Assembly: GCF_001891165.1 (NCBI RefSeq)
Contig: NZ_LKKW01000011.1
Coordinates: 1-36,988 of the forward strand
Length of the DNA stretch: 36,988 bases
Origin: Streptobacillus ratti
GTDB lineage: Bacteria; Fusobacteriota; Fusobacteriia; Fusobacteriales; Leptotrichiaceae
Direction: 5' to 3'
Under the pieces are notes generated by a model. It did no database searches, was not told the DNA's origin, and saw only the letters and a program-made list of their open reading frames with translations. Positions 1-9,256 of the stretch are shown in pieces (positions within the stretch are counted from its first letter, which is position 1; each line of letters opens with the position of its first letter). Made by a program: the position numbers and the translations under genes.

Positions 1-1183
1 CCTTATTATTTACTGTATCGCTTCCTATTAATCTTAAAGTGTCATTATTTCCATTACTAGTTATATTACCAGTTACATTGTCTATAGATTTTATCGTAAC
101 AATAGTTTCAGACATTCCATCTTTTTCTAATGTTAAATTACCCTCTAATGTACCGTTTTGTAAATCTACTCTTAATAAATGAAATTTTTTGGTTTTTTTT
201 ATCGGATGTTCATCATCATAATGAACAATATTTATATTACCTTTAATTCTACCATTATTTTCTATTTTCCCCTTTACAGTATAAAGATTAAATTTCCCAC
301 TATTTTCTATATTACCAAAATTTTGAAAATTTAATTCTTCAGAAGAAACAAATATGTCTTGTGTTTTAATCTTACCAGTTTTTGTGTTTATAAAATCAAT
401 TCCAATTTCTAAATCTATCTCTCCAGTCATTTCATTTTCAATTATATTAGACTCTATTTCACCAGAATTTACAAATGAATATTTTGACATAGTTCTAGTA
501 AAAATTCTTTCTACTTTAATTTTTCCCTCATTCTTAAAATCTAAACTACCCTCATGGGCTAAAACATATAACCTACCAGTTAATAATCCTGTCTTTCTAT
601 TTATTAAACTTACTTTATTAAGTCCATGTACTGAAGTATGTCCCTCTATTGTTCCAGCATTATCTAAAACTGTTAATTCTTCAGAAAAAAAGTTATTATC
701 CCTATAGTTATCACCTATTGAATTTTTTAATATTGCATCTTTTGAATTTTTAAAATATATATATTTTGACCTTAAATTTATTCCTTCTTTATTAGTATCA
801 ATTTTTTTATTATTTAAAATATATATTAAATTTGAATACCCCTCTTCACCTATTTTATCAAATCTAACAAATTTAGTATCTTTTTCAATTAAAATGTTTG
901 TATTATTTACAATTTTTAAACTATCTGGTATTTCATTAGTCTCTGAATATATGTTATTCTCTCCAGAAGTTGTATAATCTTTATTAAGTTCAATATTTAC
1001 TTTTTCTTTATCACCTATGTGAACTTTATCTTTTGGATCTTTAATAGTTTTATCATACTTAATTTCTTTTTCAATATCATGTATTTTTTTGATATCTTCA
1101 TTTATTCTATCATCAATTGTTTCAGCATTAGCCAAAATCGACATAAAAAAAATGATACTCCTAACATACCAATTTTTACTCAC
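1..1183 (-). CDS. Autotransporter-like secreted surface protein, N-terminal part (runs off window)
   Basis: This open frame has no stop from position 1183 to the window edge, giving 394 codons. It starts at GTG (1183), with AGGAG six bases upstream. Residues 1-20 form a signal peptide (basic start, hydrophobic core IIFFMSILANA, predicted cleavage after ANA before Glu21). After a charged stretch the protein is built of short, irregular Asn/Gly/Ile-rich units of the form 'N-x-G-x-I' (for example NAGTIEGH, NEGKIKV, NSGEIES, NFGNIENSGK, NNGRIKGN). This pattern is typical of beta-helical passenger domains of type V autotransporters. The C-terminal beta-barrel would lie outside the window, so the class is inferred. 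The protein is probably exported to the cell surface and may act in adhesion or immune interaction. Its promoter carries a homopolymeric tract, which suggests on/off or graded expression. Confidence 0.75.
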   Translation of the reverse strand, partial: MSKNWYVRSIIFFMSILANAETIDDRINEDIKKIHDIEKEIKYDKTIKDPKDKVHIGDKEKVNIELNKDYTTSGENNIYSETNEIPDSLKIVNNTNILIEKDTKFVRFDKIGEEGYSNLIYILNNKKIDTNKEGINLRSKYIYFKNSKDAILKNSIGDNYRDNNFFSEELTVLDNAGTIEGHTSVHGLNKVSLINRKTGLLTGRLYVLAHEGSLDFKNEGKIKVERIFTRTMSKYSFVNSGEIESNIIENEMTGEIDLEIGIDFINTKTGKIKTQDIFVSSEELNFQNFGNIENSGKFNLYTVKGKIENNGRIKGNINIVHYDDEHPIKKTKKFHLLRVDLQNGTLEGNLTLEKDGMSETIVTIKSIDNVTGNITSNGNNDTLRLIGSDTVNNK

Positions 1184-1221
1184 AACTTTCTCCTTTTTTT
1201 CCTTTTTTAATAACTCTAAAC

Positions 1222-1250
1222 ATTATACCCCCCCCCCGATATTTTGTCAA
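1222..1250 (-). promoter_or_regulatory. Sigma-70 promoter with G10 tract in its spacer (phase-variable type)
   Basis: On the minus strand the consensus -35 TTGACA (1250-1245) and consensus -10 TATAAT (1227-1222) are separated by exactly 17 bp. Seven of those bases are AAATATC and ten are consecutive G. Transcription would start near 1215, about 30 nt before the GTG start of the autotransporter-like gene. Gain or loss of a single G would change the spacer from its optimum, as known for Neisseria porA/opc and Haemophilus hif promoters. Confidence 0.85.
1228..1237. repeat. Homopolymeric C10/G10 tract
   Basis: Ten consecutive C on the plus strand (G10 on minus). It is conspicuous because the flanking DNA is almost pure A/T. 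It lies wholly inside the promoter spacer and is a likely slipped-strand mispairing site. Confidence 0.95.
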
Positions 1251-1381
1251 TAGCTTTATGTGAAATTTTTATGCAATCTTTTAATCCACTTCAATATATA
1301 TTTCATAAATCTTTACATAAATATAATATAATTGATTTTTTTCCATTAATATTGTATTATAATATTTATTTGGAGGTATTT

Positions 1382-2560
1382 ATGAAATATATAATTGAAT
1401 TTGATATGATACAAACTATCGGTATTGCTGTAATATTTTTAATTTTAGGTATAAAATTAAAAAAGAGAACACCATTATTACAAAAATACTGTATTCCTAA
1501 TCCAGTTATTGGTGGAATAATTTTTTCAATAATAACATTAATATTAAGATATTTAAAAATAGTTGAATTTAATTTTGATACTACATTACAAAACTTTTTT
1601 ATGATAATGTTCTTTACTAGTATTGGATTTAATGCTAGTTTCAAGTTAATTAAAAAAGGTGGAATTAAACTTATACACTTCTTATTTGTTGCAGTTTTAT
1701 TGATATTTTTTCAAAACGGAATAGCATTAATAGTTGGAAAAATTTTAAATATTAACCCTTTAATGGCATTAATGACTGGTTCAACTCCTATGACAGGGGG
1801 ACATGGAACTTCTATAGCAATATCTGAAAATATACAAATAGACGGATTAAAAACTATAGCAATTGCTGCTGCAACTTTTGGTACTGTTATAGGTTCATTA
1901 ATAGGACCACCACTTGGGAAAAAGTTGATACAGAAATATAAGCTTAAATCTAATGACCAAGTAGATGATATAATAAAAGAAGATGATAAAATACATGAAC
2001 TTGATGAGGAAAGATTTGCAAAAGCATTTTTCATTTTACTTTTATCTATGAGTAGTGGGACAATATTAAATATTTGGTTTAAAAAGATAGGATTACAATT
2101 GCCTGTATATATAGGCCCTATGTTTATAGCAGCAATAATTAGAAATTTATTTGATGTATTGTATAAGGAAATTCCTATGAAAGAGATACAAATATTAGAA
2201 AGTATATCACTTAGCTTATTCTTGTCTGTCGCTCTAATTTCATTAAAATTATGGCAATTATTTGACCTTGCTGGACCACTTGCTATACTTCTATTAGCTC
2301 AAGTTATTACTATATATGTGTTTATAAGATACATTACATTCAATATTATGGGCAGAAACTTTGATGCAGCAGTTATTTCAGCAGGACATATGGGATTTGG
2401 TATGGGAGCTACACCTAATGCTTTAGCAAATATGAAATCAATAAATGAAGAATTTGGTTATTCAAAACTTGCATTCTTAGTTGTTCCTATAGTAGGAGCA
2501 TTATTTATAGATTTTTTCAATATTACTATTATTACCTTTTTCATACAATATTTTAGTTAA
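1382..2560 (+). CDS. gltS: Sodium/glutamate symporter GltS
   Basis: A 392-residue inner-membrane protein of the ESS (glutamate:Na+ symporter) family, close to the usual length of about 400. It imports glutamate with sodium. Hydrophobic segments fill the protein except for a charged central loop (DQVDDIIKEDDKIHELDEE). The family's two pseudo-symmetric signature loops are present: TPMTGGHGTSIA in the first half and GHMGFGMGATPNALANM in the second. The start is the ATG at 1382, preceded by GGAGG. The frame is open further upstream to 1244, but those codons cover the promoter region and encode no family sequence. The gene diverges from the autotransporter-like gene, stands alone and ends at a bidirectional terminator. 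A TATAAT at 1358-1363 may be its -10, but no good -35 is visible. Confidence 0.93.
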   Translation: MKYIIEFDMIQTIGIAVIFLILGIKLKKRTPLLQKYCIPNPVIGGIIFSIITLILRYLKIVEFNFDTTLQNFFMIMFFTSIGFNASFKLIKKGGIKLIHFLFVAVLLIFFQNGIALIVGKILNINPLMALMTGSTPMTGGHGTSIAISENIQIDGLKTIAIAAATFGTVIGSLIGPPLGKKLIQKYKLKSNDQVDDIIKEDDKIHELDEERFAKAFFILLLSMSSGTILNIWFKKIGLQLPVYIGPMFIAAIIRNLFDVLYKEIPMKEIQILESISLSLFLSVALISLKLWQLFDLAGPLAILLLAQVITIYVFIRYITFNIMGRNFDAAVISAGHMGFGMGATPNALANMKSINEEFGYSKLAFLVVPIVGALFIDFFNITIITFFIQYFS

Positions 2561-2562
2561 TT

Positions 2563-2627
2563 AAAAAAGCCTGTTTTTATGTAATCTATCCAATTATTGG
2601 ATATTAATACATTAATCAGGCTTTTTT
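2563..2627. terminator. Bidirectional terminator between gltS and addA
   Basis: A perfect 11-bp inverted repeat, AAAAAAGCCTG (2563-2573) and CAGGCTTTTTT (2617-2627), gives a T-run on either strand. Between the arms is a second small hairpin (ATCCAA/TTGGAT). It sits between the convergent ends of gltS and addA. Confidence 0.85.
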
Positions 2628-2628
2628 A

Positions 2629-5574
2629 TTATTCATCAAGAGGAAGTATTTCTATAAATATTTCATAATCAATAATTTCATTTTTCAAAATTCTTTTATA
2701 TCCCTCTAATTGCTTAATATATTTAGGATTATTAACAACATTATGACCTATTTTAAAATCATAAATATATGCCTTTTTTTTCTCTTTATCTATTAATAAT
2801 AAATCTATAATATACATTTTATCATTATCTTCTTTATCAAAAATTTTAAATTCTGAATACTTTATATTCTTACTTTCTAATATATGTTTATATCTTTTTA
2901 TGTTTTTTTCTATCAAATCAAGTACTCTATTAAAACTTAAATCAGATAATAAATTACCATATTTCTTTTTAACTATATCTATTGCAATATCTACATTCCC
3001 ATTATACACTTCAAAAAAGTAATGTATTGCACTACCCTCTTTTTGTCTTTCTATTCTTTCCACAGTATATTTTTCATCATTAACATTAATATAATTACTT
3101 TGAGTAAAATAATTAGAATATTTTGAGTAATCTAAAATATCCTTTTCCTTAATTTCAACATCAGATATATCTCTATTTCCTACACTTTTTTCTTCCTTAA
3201 TTAAAGGTCCTTGAATTCCATAGAAGATATAGCAATTCTCTTTTGCTCTAGTATATGCTACATAGTTAAGATTTAAATAAGCATCTGAATTACCTTTATT
3301 TATAGTAGTGTATTCATTATATGCGTTCTCAAATTGTTTTAAATTATCCATTAAATCAGCTTTTTCAATTTCATTTAATGTATCATCATCATTTATTTCT
3401 TTAATCATTTTATTTAAAATATTATAATCACACATTCTAAATCCACTTATATTATACTCATCATCATAGGATACATATTTTTTTAATCCTATTTTCACAT
3501 CATTAAAGCTATCATCATAAGTATATACATTTTTGTATTCAAGTCCCTTAGAAGCATGAATAGTACTTAATATTATTCCCTCTTTTTCAATAATAGATTT
3601 CTTAAATACTTTATTTTTTTCAATATTCTCATAAAAATCATATATATTTGAAAATTCTTTCATTTTCTCAAAATAAAAATTCAAGTTTAATATATCATTA
3701 GAATCATCGTTTAAACTATATCCAAATCTTTCTATATATTCCTTACCAAAATCAAAATTATTTGAATTAAAAGAATTATGTTTATCAAAATTATCTTTGA
3801 AATATTCAATATCTTCATCTATTTCACCTTGAATAACATCATTTATTTCATTTAAACTATATTTTTTAATATCACTTCTTAAAAATTCATATTTATTCAT
3901 CTCATTTCTAGTAACTAAATATTTAACTAATTTATGTGCAGTTTTTACAGAATTAACATCTAATATATTTGATTTAGTCATTAAAGAATATCTAATATTT
4001 TCCTCATCTAAATATTTAGCAATTTTCTCTAATTTATTATTATCTCTCAATAATACAGCTGTATTTGTAAAATCTTTATTTTCCTTAATTTTTTCAACTA
4101 TTTTCTTTATTATACTATCTTCATCTTTATTATTCTTTTCTACTAAAATTGTTTCAACATACCCAGCATTTTTTTCTTCTTTACTTGATTTAACTTCATC
4201 ATATCTATAACTTGGAATCCTTGTAAATATATCATTTACAAAAGAAATAATATTCTTTTCAGATCTATAGCAGGTATCTAAAGTTTTTATTATAGTATCT
4301 TCACCTAATGACTTATCTAAATCTTCAAATAATTTCTTATATCCTCCACGCCATTCATATATACTCTGTTTTTCATCTCCTACACAAGTAACAATCTTTG
4401 CACCGTCCATTATTAATTTAATAAACTTAAACTGAAGTACACTTGTATCTTGAAACTCATCTACCATTAAAGCTTCTATTTTACCGTCCATTAATTCATA
4501 AAAATATTCTGTAACTTTTCCATTTTTTACTAACCCTAACTTTTCATCAAACATATATTTAAAGGTATAGTATGTTATATCATTAAAGTCTAGTAACTTA
4601 TTTTCTTTTTTTAATCTAAAATCTTCATCAAAAACTATCTTATGATTTTTTAATAACTCATTTGTTTTCTTAGTACTTTCATAACTATATCTAATTAATT
4701 GAAAATCTTGTATTTTTTTACTTAATTCATAATTTTTTTCAAATAGATATTTTACTACATCCTTTTTTTTCTCTTTAGTATTAAATACATTTTTCATTGT
4801 ATTTATTTTATTAAATAATGACCTTAGATTTTTATATTCCATTTCCATATTACTTGAATTAATTTTTTCTAAAGCATTTAATATCCTAATAGTATCGGCT
4901 TTCATTTTAGCTTCTTCACCATTATATTCTATTTTTAAATCATTAAAGAATAAATTTTTAGCTTTATTTATAACATCATTTAAAGTATATTTTTCTTCAA
5001 GTTTTTCTATACTTAGTAATTCATTTTTGTTATATAAAAAGTTTGTTTTAATCTCTTTTATTATATCCTTTATATTTCTACTACTAAACTTAAAATCAAA
5101 TTCTTTATTATTTAATAAATTCATTACAAAGTCTGTATACAATGTTTTATCAGTATCTGTATCTTCTGTTAATATGTTATAGTTATACATTTCTAATATA
5201 GGTTCAGCAATACAAGTATTAAATACCTTAGAAGTAAATCCATCTATAGTATCTATTCTAACCCTATTCTTATTAATCAACATATCCTTATATATATCAG
5301 TTAATTTTTCTATATCACCATCTTTAAACTTATACTCAAAATTATTTTCTATATTCTTCATTAACTCTTCATAATTTTTACCCTTAGAAATTATTGTCAA
5401 AAGAAATTCAAAAATTCTATTCTTTATTTCAGCCGTAGCCTTTTTTGTAAAAGTCATTACTAAAATATTTCTAAAATCTATATCAAGCAAAAGAAAATAT
5501 ATATACTCTAAAGATAATCTATATGTTTTACCAGTACCAGCACTAGCTTTTACTACTGTTTTAATTTTTTTCAT
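2629..5574 (-). CDS. addA: AddA/RecB-like UvrD-family helicase-nuclease
   Basis: A 981-residue ATP-dependent helicase with a C-terminal nuclease, probably the motor subunit of an AddAB-type enzyme that processes double-strand breaks for recombination. Superfamily 1A motifs in order: Walker A ASAGTGKT (10-17), TFTKKATAEI (about 41-50), Walker B VDEFQDTS (371-378), VGDEKQSIYEWRGG (398-411), motif V TIHASKGLEY (671-680) and motif VI YVAYTRAKE (771-779). The RecB-type nuclease domain follows with His851, Asp924 (IIDLLLID), Asp939-x-Lys941 (YDFKIG) and Gln955. It is shorter than Bacillus AddA (about 1230 residues). The ATG at 5574 lies inside the 3' end of the upstream addB-like gene (14-bp overlap), so the two are probably translationally coupled. 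I assign the AddA role from architecture and neighbour. Confidence 0.88.
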   Translation of the reverse strand: MKKIKTVVKASAGTGKTYRLSLEYIYFLLLDIDFRNILVMTFTKKATAEIKNRIFEFLLTIISKGKNYEELMKNIENNFEYKFKDGDIEKLTDIYKDMLINKNRVRIDTIDGFTSKVFNTCIAEPILEMYNYNILTEDTDTDKTLYTDFVMNLLNNKEFDFKFSSRNIKDIIKEIKTNFLYNKNELLSIEKLEEKYTLNDVINKAKNLFFNDLKIEYNGEEAKMKADTIRILNALEKINSSNMEMEYKNLRSLFNKINTMKNVFNTKEKKKDVVKYLFEKNYELSKKIQDFQLIRYSYESTKKTNELLKNHKIVFDEDFRLKKENKLLDFNDITYYTFKYMFDEKLGLVKNGKVTEYFYELMDGKIEALMVDEFQDTSVLQFKFIKLIMDGAKIVTCVGDEKQSIYEWRGGYKKLFEDLDKSLGEDTIIKTLDTCYRSEKNIISFVNDIFTRIPSYRYDEVKSSKEEKNAGYVETILVEKNNKDEDSIIKKIVEKIKENKDFTNTAVLLRDNNKLEKIAKYLDEENIRYSLMTKSNILDVNSVKTAHKLVKYLVTRNEMNKYEFLRSDIKKYSLNEINDVIQGEIDEDIEYFKDNFDKHNSFNSNNFDFGKEYIERFGYSLNDDSNDILNLNFYFEKMKEFSNIYDFYENIEKNKVFKKSIIEKEGIILSTIHASKGLEYKNVYTYDDSFNDVKIGLKKYVSYDDEYNISGFRMCDYNILNKMIKEINDDDTLNEIEKADLMDNLKQFENAYNEYTTINKGNSDAYLNLNYVAYTRAKENCYIFYGIQGPLIKEEKSVGNRDISDVEIKEKDILDYSKYSNYFTQSNYINVNDEKYTVERIERQKEGSAIHYFFEVYNGNVDIAIDIVKKKYGNLLSDLSFNRVLDLIEKNIKRYKHILESKNIKYSEFKIFDKEDNDKMYIIDLLLIDKEKKKAYIYDFKIGHNVVNNPKYIKQLEGYKRILKNEIIDYEIFIEILPLDE

Positions 5575-8056
5575 ACTTAATTACCTCCTTAAAATTAGAA
5601 TATTTATTTTCCTCACCAAATTCAAAAATATCTCCAGTTATAAATTGAGTTAGAGCATCTTTTATTTTTTCTTTATCTACATCTGCCTTTTCAACATTTA
5701 TTTCTTCTAAAGTGTCAAATGTTTGAATAAAACTAATATATCCTATTTTTTCCTTATCTTCAAATTCATTCATATAAGAATATATAGTTACTTGATTTGC
5801 ATAAACTTTTATTTTTTCTTTTTTAAATTTACCTGTCTTAAAGTCAATTATTATATATTTATTTTCTGTTTCTATAACTAAATCTGTTTTACCTATAACT
5901 TTAATTGTTCTATCTAATATTTCTAAATCAAAACTAACTTCTTTTTCACTATAAATATTTAATACATTTTCATTTGATAATATATTTTTTAATTTATCAA
6001 AAAAATCTAATATTGTTTTAGGTAAATCATTTAAATATGTGATATAAAAATACTTTTTATATTTTTCTAAAATATTATTTTCTTTTTGATTAATTACAGT
6101 ATTTATAGCTTCTGTTATATATTGTAATAATATTTCATCTTTAATGTATTTTATATTTTTATCTACTTTATTTATTATTAATTCCATAATACTATGTGTA
6201 ATATTTCCTACTTCAATACTTTCTATATCCTCATTATATATATCACTTTTTTCTATTTTATCTGAAAGGTAATATTCTATTTCTGAATTAATAAGATTAA
6301 GCAATTTAGTAACAGATATTTTATTAAAATCAGAAATTAAATCTTTCTTATACATAACATCATTACATGTTAAATAAACATCACTATCAACTTTTTTTAT
6401 ACCACTTTTATTTAATAATTGATTCAATATTTCAGCTTTTTCACTCATTGTAATTTCTTTTTTTTCAGCCTTTAATCCATGATTAAACATTAATTCAGTT
6501 AAAAATGGCATTTCAGAAATATTTTCATCTTCATTTTTTATATAACTTATATATATATTATTTGATATAGCTATATTTCTATATACATTATACAAATTCT
6601 CATATATTAAATTATCAGATACAGGTAATCCTAATTCACTACTTTGTACCTTAGAAAATATATTTCTATCTTTAACAAAAACATTACCTTGAACATTAAT
6701 TAAAGCTAAATTTTCTTTAGCTCCTGTACTTAATTTTTTAATATCTAATATCTTACTATTATTATCAGATAAATTTATATGTAAAGTTTTTCTATCTAAA
6801 TATTTTGTAAATAATATTAAATATTCACTTGAAAAATTAGTCAAAAAAGAAAAATCTAACACATTTACTTCACTTAGTGCTTCAAAATATGTAAAACTTG
6901 TATTAAACATGTATTCTTTATCTGATTTAATATTTCCAATCTTTGTTAATTTATCTAAATACTCTTCCTTACTCTTATATTCTTTCATTTCATCTAATAA
7001 GCTTAGACTTTTTAATTTATTACTATCAATATATATATTTCCATACTTTGATTCTCTAAATAAAGTATCTATATCATTTTCTGATATATTAAACTCTTTT
7101 CTAAATTCTTTTATAGCGTACAATTTATATATATCTAATATTAAATATCTACCATTAATTTCATTATTAATAGCTGTATATATCTTAGTTATTATATTAT
7201 ATGCTACAGTTTTATTAAATGAAAAATCAAAAGTATTAGCAATCTCATTTTGATTTATATATACATTTTCTGATTTAATTTCATCTATTTTCTTTTCTTC
7301 CATATCATAAAAAGTATTAAATTCTATATTATCAATAATACTTAAAGTTTGACTATATTTATCACTACATTCTACTATCTTAATTTTCTTATCTTTTAAA
7401 TTAGGCATAGTTATATTTTTTAATATATTTTTCTCTTCATCATAATCATTTTTATCAATAAAAAGATATATAGATAAATTATCTATATCTTCAAGTATTT
7501 TCTTTTCAAGTAGATTATATGAAAACTTGTTAATAAAAACTATATTCTTAAAAGATTTAAAATAATCAATATTAATATATGAATATATTGGTAATAAATA
7601 TCTAGGAATTTTATCTTCTGTTCTTGATTTTTCTAACATTATATCATTAATAGTTAAATATATATTAATTATGTTTTTTTGCCAACCATGTATTTCTATT
7701 TTATCTAAATCTATTCCATATTCTATATATTCTTTCATAAAAGAATAATATCTATATGCAATATCAATACAATCAAAATAGTTATTAATTTGTAATTTCT
7801 TTTTAAGTTCATCATTTAAACTATTAAAAAAATATACAACTTCTTTTTCTTCTTTAAGTAATATCTTTTTAGTAAGAAGTATTTTTTCCCAAAATTCAGT
7901 TTCAGTTATATATTTTTTGGTTGTAAATATATCTTTATCATTATTTTCTATTTCAATTTTATCATTAAAATTTGAGAATACATATAAAGTGTTATCTACA
8001 GTATTTTTATTTAAATCAAAATCTATTCCCTTATATTCAAATTTCAAAGCCATCAT
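5561..8056 (-). CDS. addB: AddB-like PD-(D/E)XK nuclease subunit
   Basis: An 831-residue protein encoded directly upstream of, and overlapping, the addA-like gene. Residues 1 to about 570 have low-complexity Lys/Asn/Ile composition and no Walker A motif, as expected for the inactivated helicase half of AddB. The C-terminal third is a RecB-family nuclease: His621 (GNITHSIMEL), Asp725 (GKTDLV), Asp738-x-Lys740 (IIDFKTGK) and YANQVTIYSYM. In classical AddB four cysteines around this domain hold an iron-sulfur cluster. Here no cysteine lies between about residue 565 and the end, and the final triad has become Asn817-x2-Ser820-x5-Ile826. Two adjacent ATGs (8056, 8053) follow AAAGGTGG, and the second has the more usual spacing. 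Usual AddB is longer (about 1150 residues). Confidence 0.75.
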   Translation of the reverse strand: MMALKFEYKGIDFDLNKNTVDNTLYVFSNFNDKIEIENNDKDIFTTKKYITETEFWEKILLTKKILLKEEKEVVYFFNSLNDELKKKLQINNYFDCIDIAYRYYSFMKEYIEYGIDLDKIEIHGWQKNIINIYLTINDIMLEKSRTEDKIPRYLLPIYSYINIDYFKSFKNIVFINKFSYNLLEKKILEDIDNLSIYLFIDKNDYDEEKNILKNITMPNLKDKKIKIVECSDKYSQTLSIIDNIEFNTFYDMEEKKIDEIKSENVYINQNEIANTFDFSFNKTVAYNIITKIYTAINNEINGRYLILDIYKLYAIKEFRKEFNISENDIDTLFRESKYGNIYIDSNKLKSLSLLDEMKEYKSKEEYLDKLTKIGNIKSDKEYMFNTSFTYFEALSEVNVLDFSFLTNFSSEYLILFTKYLDRKTLHINLSDNNSKILDIKKLSTGAKENLALINVQGNVFVKDRNIFSKVQSSELGLPVSDNLIYENLYNVYRNIAISNNIYISYIKNEDENISEMPFLTELMFNHGLKAEKKEITMSEKAEILNQLLNKSGIKKVDSDVYLTCNDVMYKKDLISDFNKISVTKLLNLINSEIEYYLSDKIEKSDIYNEDIESIEVGNITHSIMELIINKVDKNIKYIKDEILLQYITEAINTVINQKENNILEKYKKYFYITYLNDLPKTILDFFDKLKNILSNENVLNIYSEKEVSFDLEILDRTIKVIGKTDLVIETENKYIIIDFKTGKFKKEKIKVYANQVTIYSYMNEFEDKEKIGYISFIQTFDTLEEINVEKADVDKEKIKDALTQFITGDIFEFGEENKYSNFKEVIKYEKN

Positions 8057-8078
8057 ACACCACCTTTATTTTTAATAT

Positions 8079-8087
8079 ATTATATCA
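8079..8087 (-). promoter_or_regulatory. Extended -10 promoter for addBA
   Basis: The minus strand reads TGATATAAT (TG-n-TATAAT), 23 bp upstream of the addB ATG pair and just after the rplT terminator. No convincing -35 is visible. It allows addBA to be expressed independently of the infC operon. Confidence 0.5.
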
Positions 8088-8090
8088 TTT

Positions 8091-8126
8091 TTAATAAAAA
8101 AACTGAATTATATATATAATTCAGTT
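8091..8126 (-). terminator. Rho-independent terminator after rplT
   Basis: A perfect 26-bp palindrome (8101-8126, half-site AACTGAATTATAT) is followed on the minus strand by a T-rich run (8100-8091). It lies directly downstream of the rplT stop. Confidence 0.8.
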
Positions 8127-8133
8127 GTATGTA

Positions 8134-8484
8134 TTATAAAGCTTTTACTTTTTCTACTAAAGCTTTAAATTCTGAAGAATTGTTTAAAGCAAGTTCTGCT
8201 AAAACTTTTCTATCTAATTCTATATTTAATTTCTTTAATCCATTCATAAATCTTGAATATGATAATCCCTCAGCACGAGTTGCTGCATTAATTCTGATTA
8301 TCCATAATTCTCTCATTGTTCTTTTCTTTAATTTTCTATGTTCTGTTGCATAAGCCATAGCTTTTTTAACAGCTTCATTAGCCTTTTTATAATTAGTTTT
8401 TGTAGCTCCTCTATATCCTTTTGCTTCACTTAATACTTTTTTATGTTTTTTTCTTCTTACTATTCCTGTTTTTACTCTTGGCAT
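8134..8484 (-). CDS. rplT: 50S ribosomal protein bL20
   Basis: A 116-residue basic protein starting [18 protein letters not shown] and containing [19 protein letters not shown] and [15 protein letters not shown], the conserved core of bL20. The length is normal. bL20 binds 23S rRNA early in large-subunit assembly and in many bacteria represses its own operon through a leader. It is the last gene of infC-rpmI-rplT, ending at a strong terminator. The start ATG is preceded by AAGGAGG-type sequence. Confidence 0.97.
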   Translation of the reverse strand: MPRVKTGIVRRKKHKKVLSEAKGYRGATKTNYKKANEAVKKAMAYATEHRKLKKRTMRELWIIRINAATRAEGLSYSRFMNGLKKLNIELDRKVLAELALNNSSEFKALVEKVKAL

Positions 8485-8506
8485 TTTCTTTCCTCCTTAT
8501 AAGTTA

Positions 8507-8713
8507 TTATCTTCCTGCTTGTCCTGCTAATAATCTTGATGCTTTTTTAGCCATTCCACCATCTAATACTTGGTCTTTTCCTAATCTTTTCTTTCTCTTA
8601 TGAGTTTTCTTAGTTAATATATGACTTTTTCCTGAATGTTTAACTACGAATTTACCTGTTCCTGTTACTTTAATTCTTTTTTTAGCTCCTTTGTGTGTTT
8701 TCATCTTTGGCAT
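8507..8713 (-). CDS. rpmI: 50S ribosomal protein bL35
   Basis: A 68-residue, very basic protein beginning [20 protein letters not shown], with the family core [20 protein letters not shown]. The family is usually about 65 residues. It is the middle gene of the conserved infC-rpmI-rplT operon, with gaps of about 20 bp on both sides and a GAGGA ribosome binding site. Confidence 0.97.
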   Translation of the reverse strand: MPKMKTHKGAKKRIKVTGTGKFVVKHSGKSHILTKKTHKRKKRLGKDQVLDGGMAKKASRLLAGQAGR

Positions 8714-8731
8714 ATTTTTTCCTCCTCTTGT

Positions 8732-9256
8732 CTATTTTTTAGGTGAAAGCATAATAAATTTTTGAACTTGCTCTCTACCATATTTTTTTTCAACTATAGC
8801 TTTATCTTCAAAGACATTTGCAAATTCATCAAGAACTTTTATAGCAGTTTCTGAGTGCATTTTCTCTCTTCCTGATAATCTTAAACTGATTTTTACTTTA
8901 TTTTCTTTTTCTAAAAATTTATCAATTTGATTAATTTTAGTTTCCATGTCATGTGTATCAATATGAGGTTTAACTCTTATCTCTTTAATTACAGTATTTT
9001 TTTGTCTTTTTTTATTTTCTTTATCTTTTTTTATTTTTTCATAACGATATTTCCCATAATCCATTATTTTACATACTGATACTCCATTATTTGAAGACAT
9101 TTCTACTAAATCAAGATTTTTTTCTTGAGCTATGTTATAAGCATCATGGAAAGACATTACACCTAATTGTCCACCTTCCTCTGAAATTAATCTTATTTCT
9201 TTAGCTCTAATTTCATCATTGATCCTAGACCCATCAGTTTTTCCAGTTCCCTTAAT
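8732..9256 (-). CDS. infC: Translation initiation factor IF-3 (AUU start)
   Basis: A 174-residue IF-3, which binds the 30S subunit, polices start-codon selection and prevents premature 50S joining. The N-domain runs from SRINDEIRAKEIRLI to the linker KIMDYGKYRYEKIKKDKENKK. The C-domain has IKEIRVKPHIDTHDMETK and KVKISLRLSGREKMH. I set the start at ATT (9256-9254): AGGAGG lies eight bases upstream, and the resulting N-terminus (I/M)KGTGKTDGSRIND matches the family. An in-frame GTG at 9265 falls inside the Shine-Dalgarno sequence and cannot be the start. AUU starts in infC are a known autoregulatory device, because IF-3 discriminates against them. A 205-nt leader with an attenuator precedes the gene. 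Confidence 0.95.
   Translation of the reverse strand: MKGTGKTDGSRINDEIRAKEIRLISEEGGQLGVMSFHDAYNIAQEKNLDLVEMSSNNGVSVCKIMDYGKYRYEKIKKDKENKKRQKNTVIKEIRVKPHIDTHDMETKINQIDKFLEKENKVKISLRLSGREKMHSETAIKVLDEFANVFEDKAIVEKKYGREQVQKFIMLSPKK

Noticed and set aside
354-1210. Two plus-strand open frames opposite the autotransporter-like gene
   Set aside because: The minus frame is continuous over 394 codons with signal peptide, ribosome binding site and promoter; the plus frames are antisense shadows.
1244-1381. 46-codon N-terminal extension of gltS
   Set aside because: It overlaps the divergent promoter region, has no ribosome binding site and encodes no family sequence; ATG 1382 is preceded by GGAGG.
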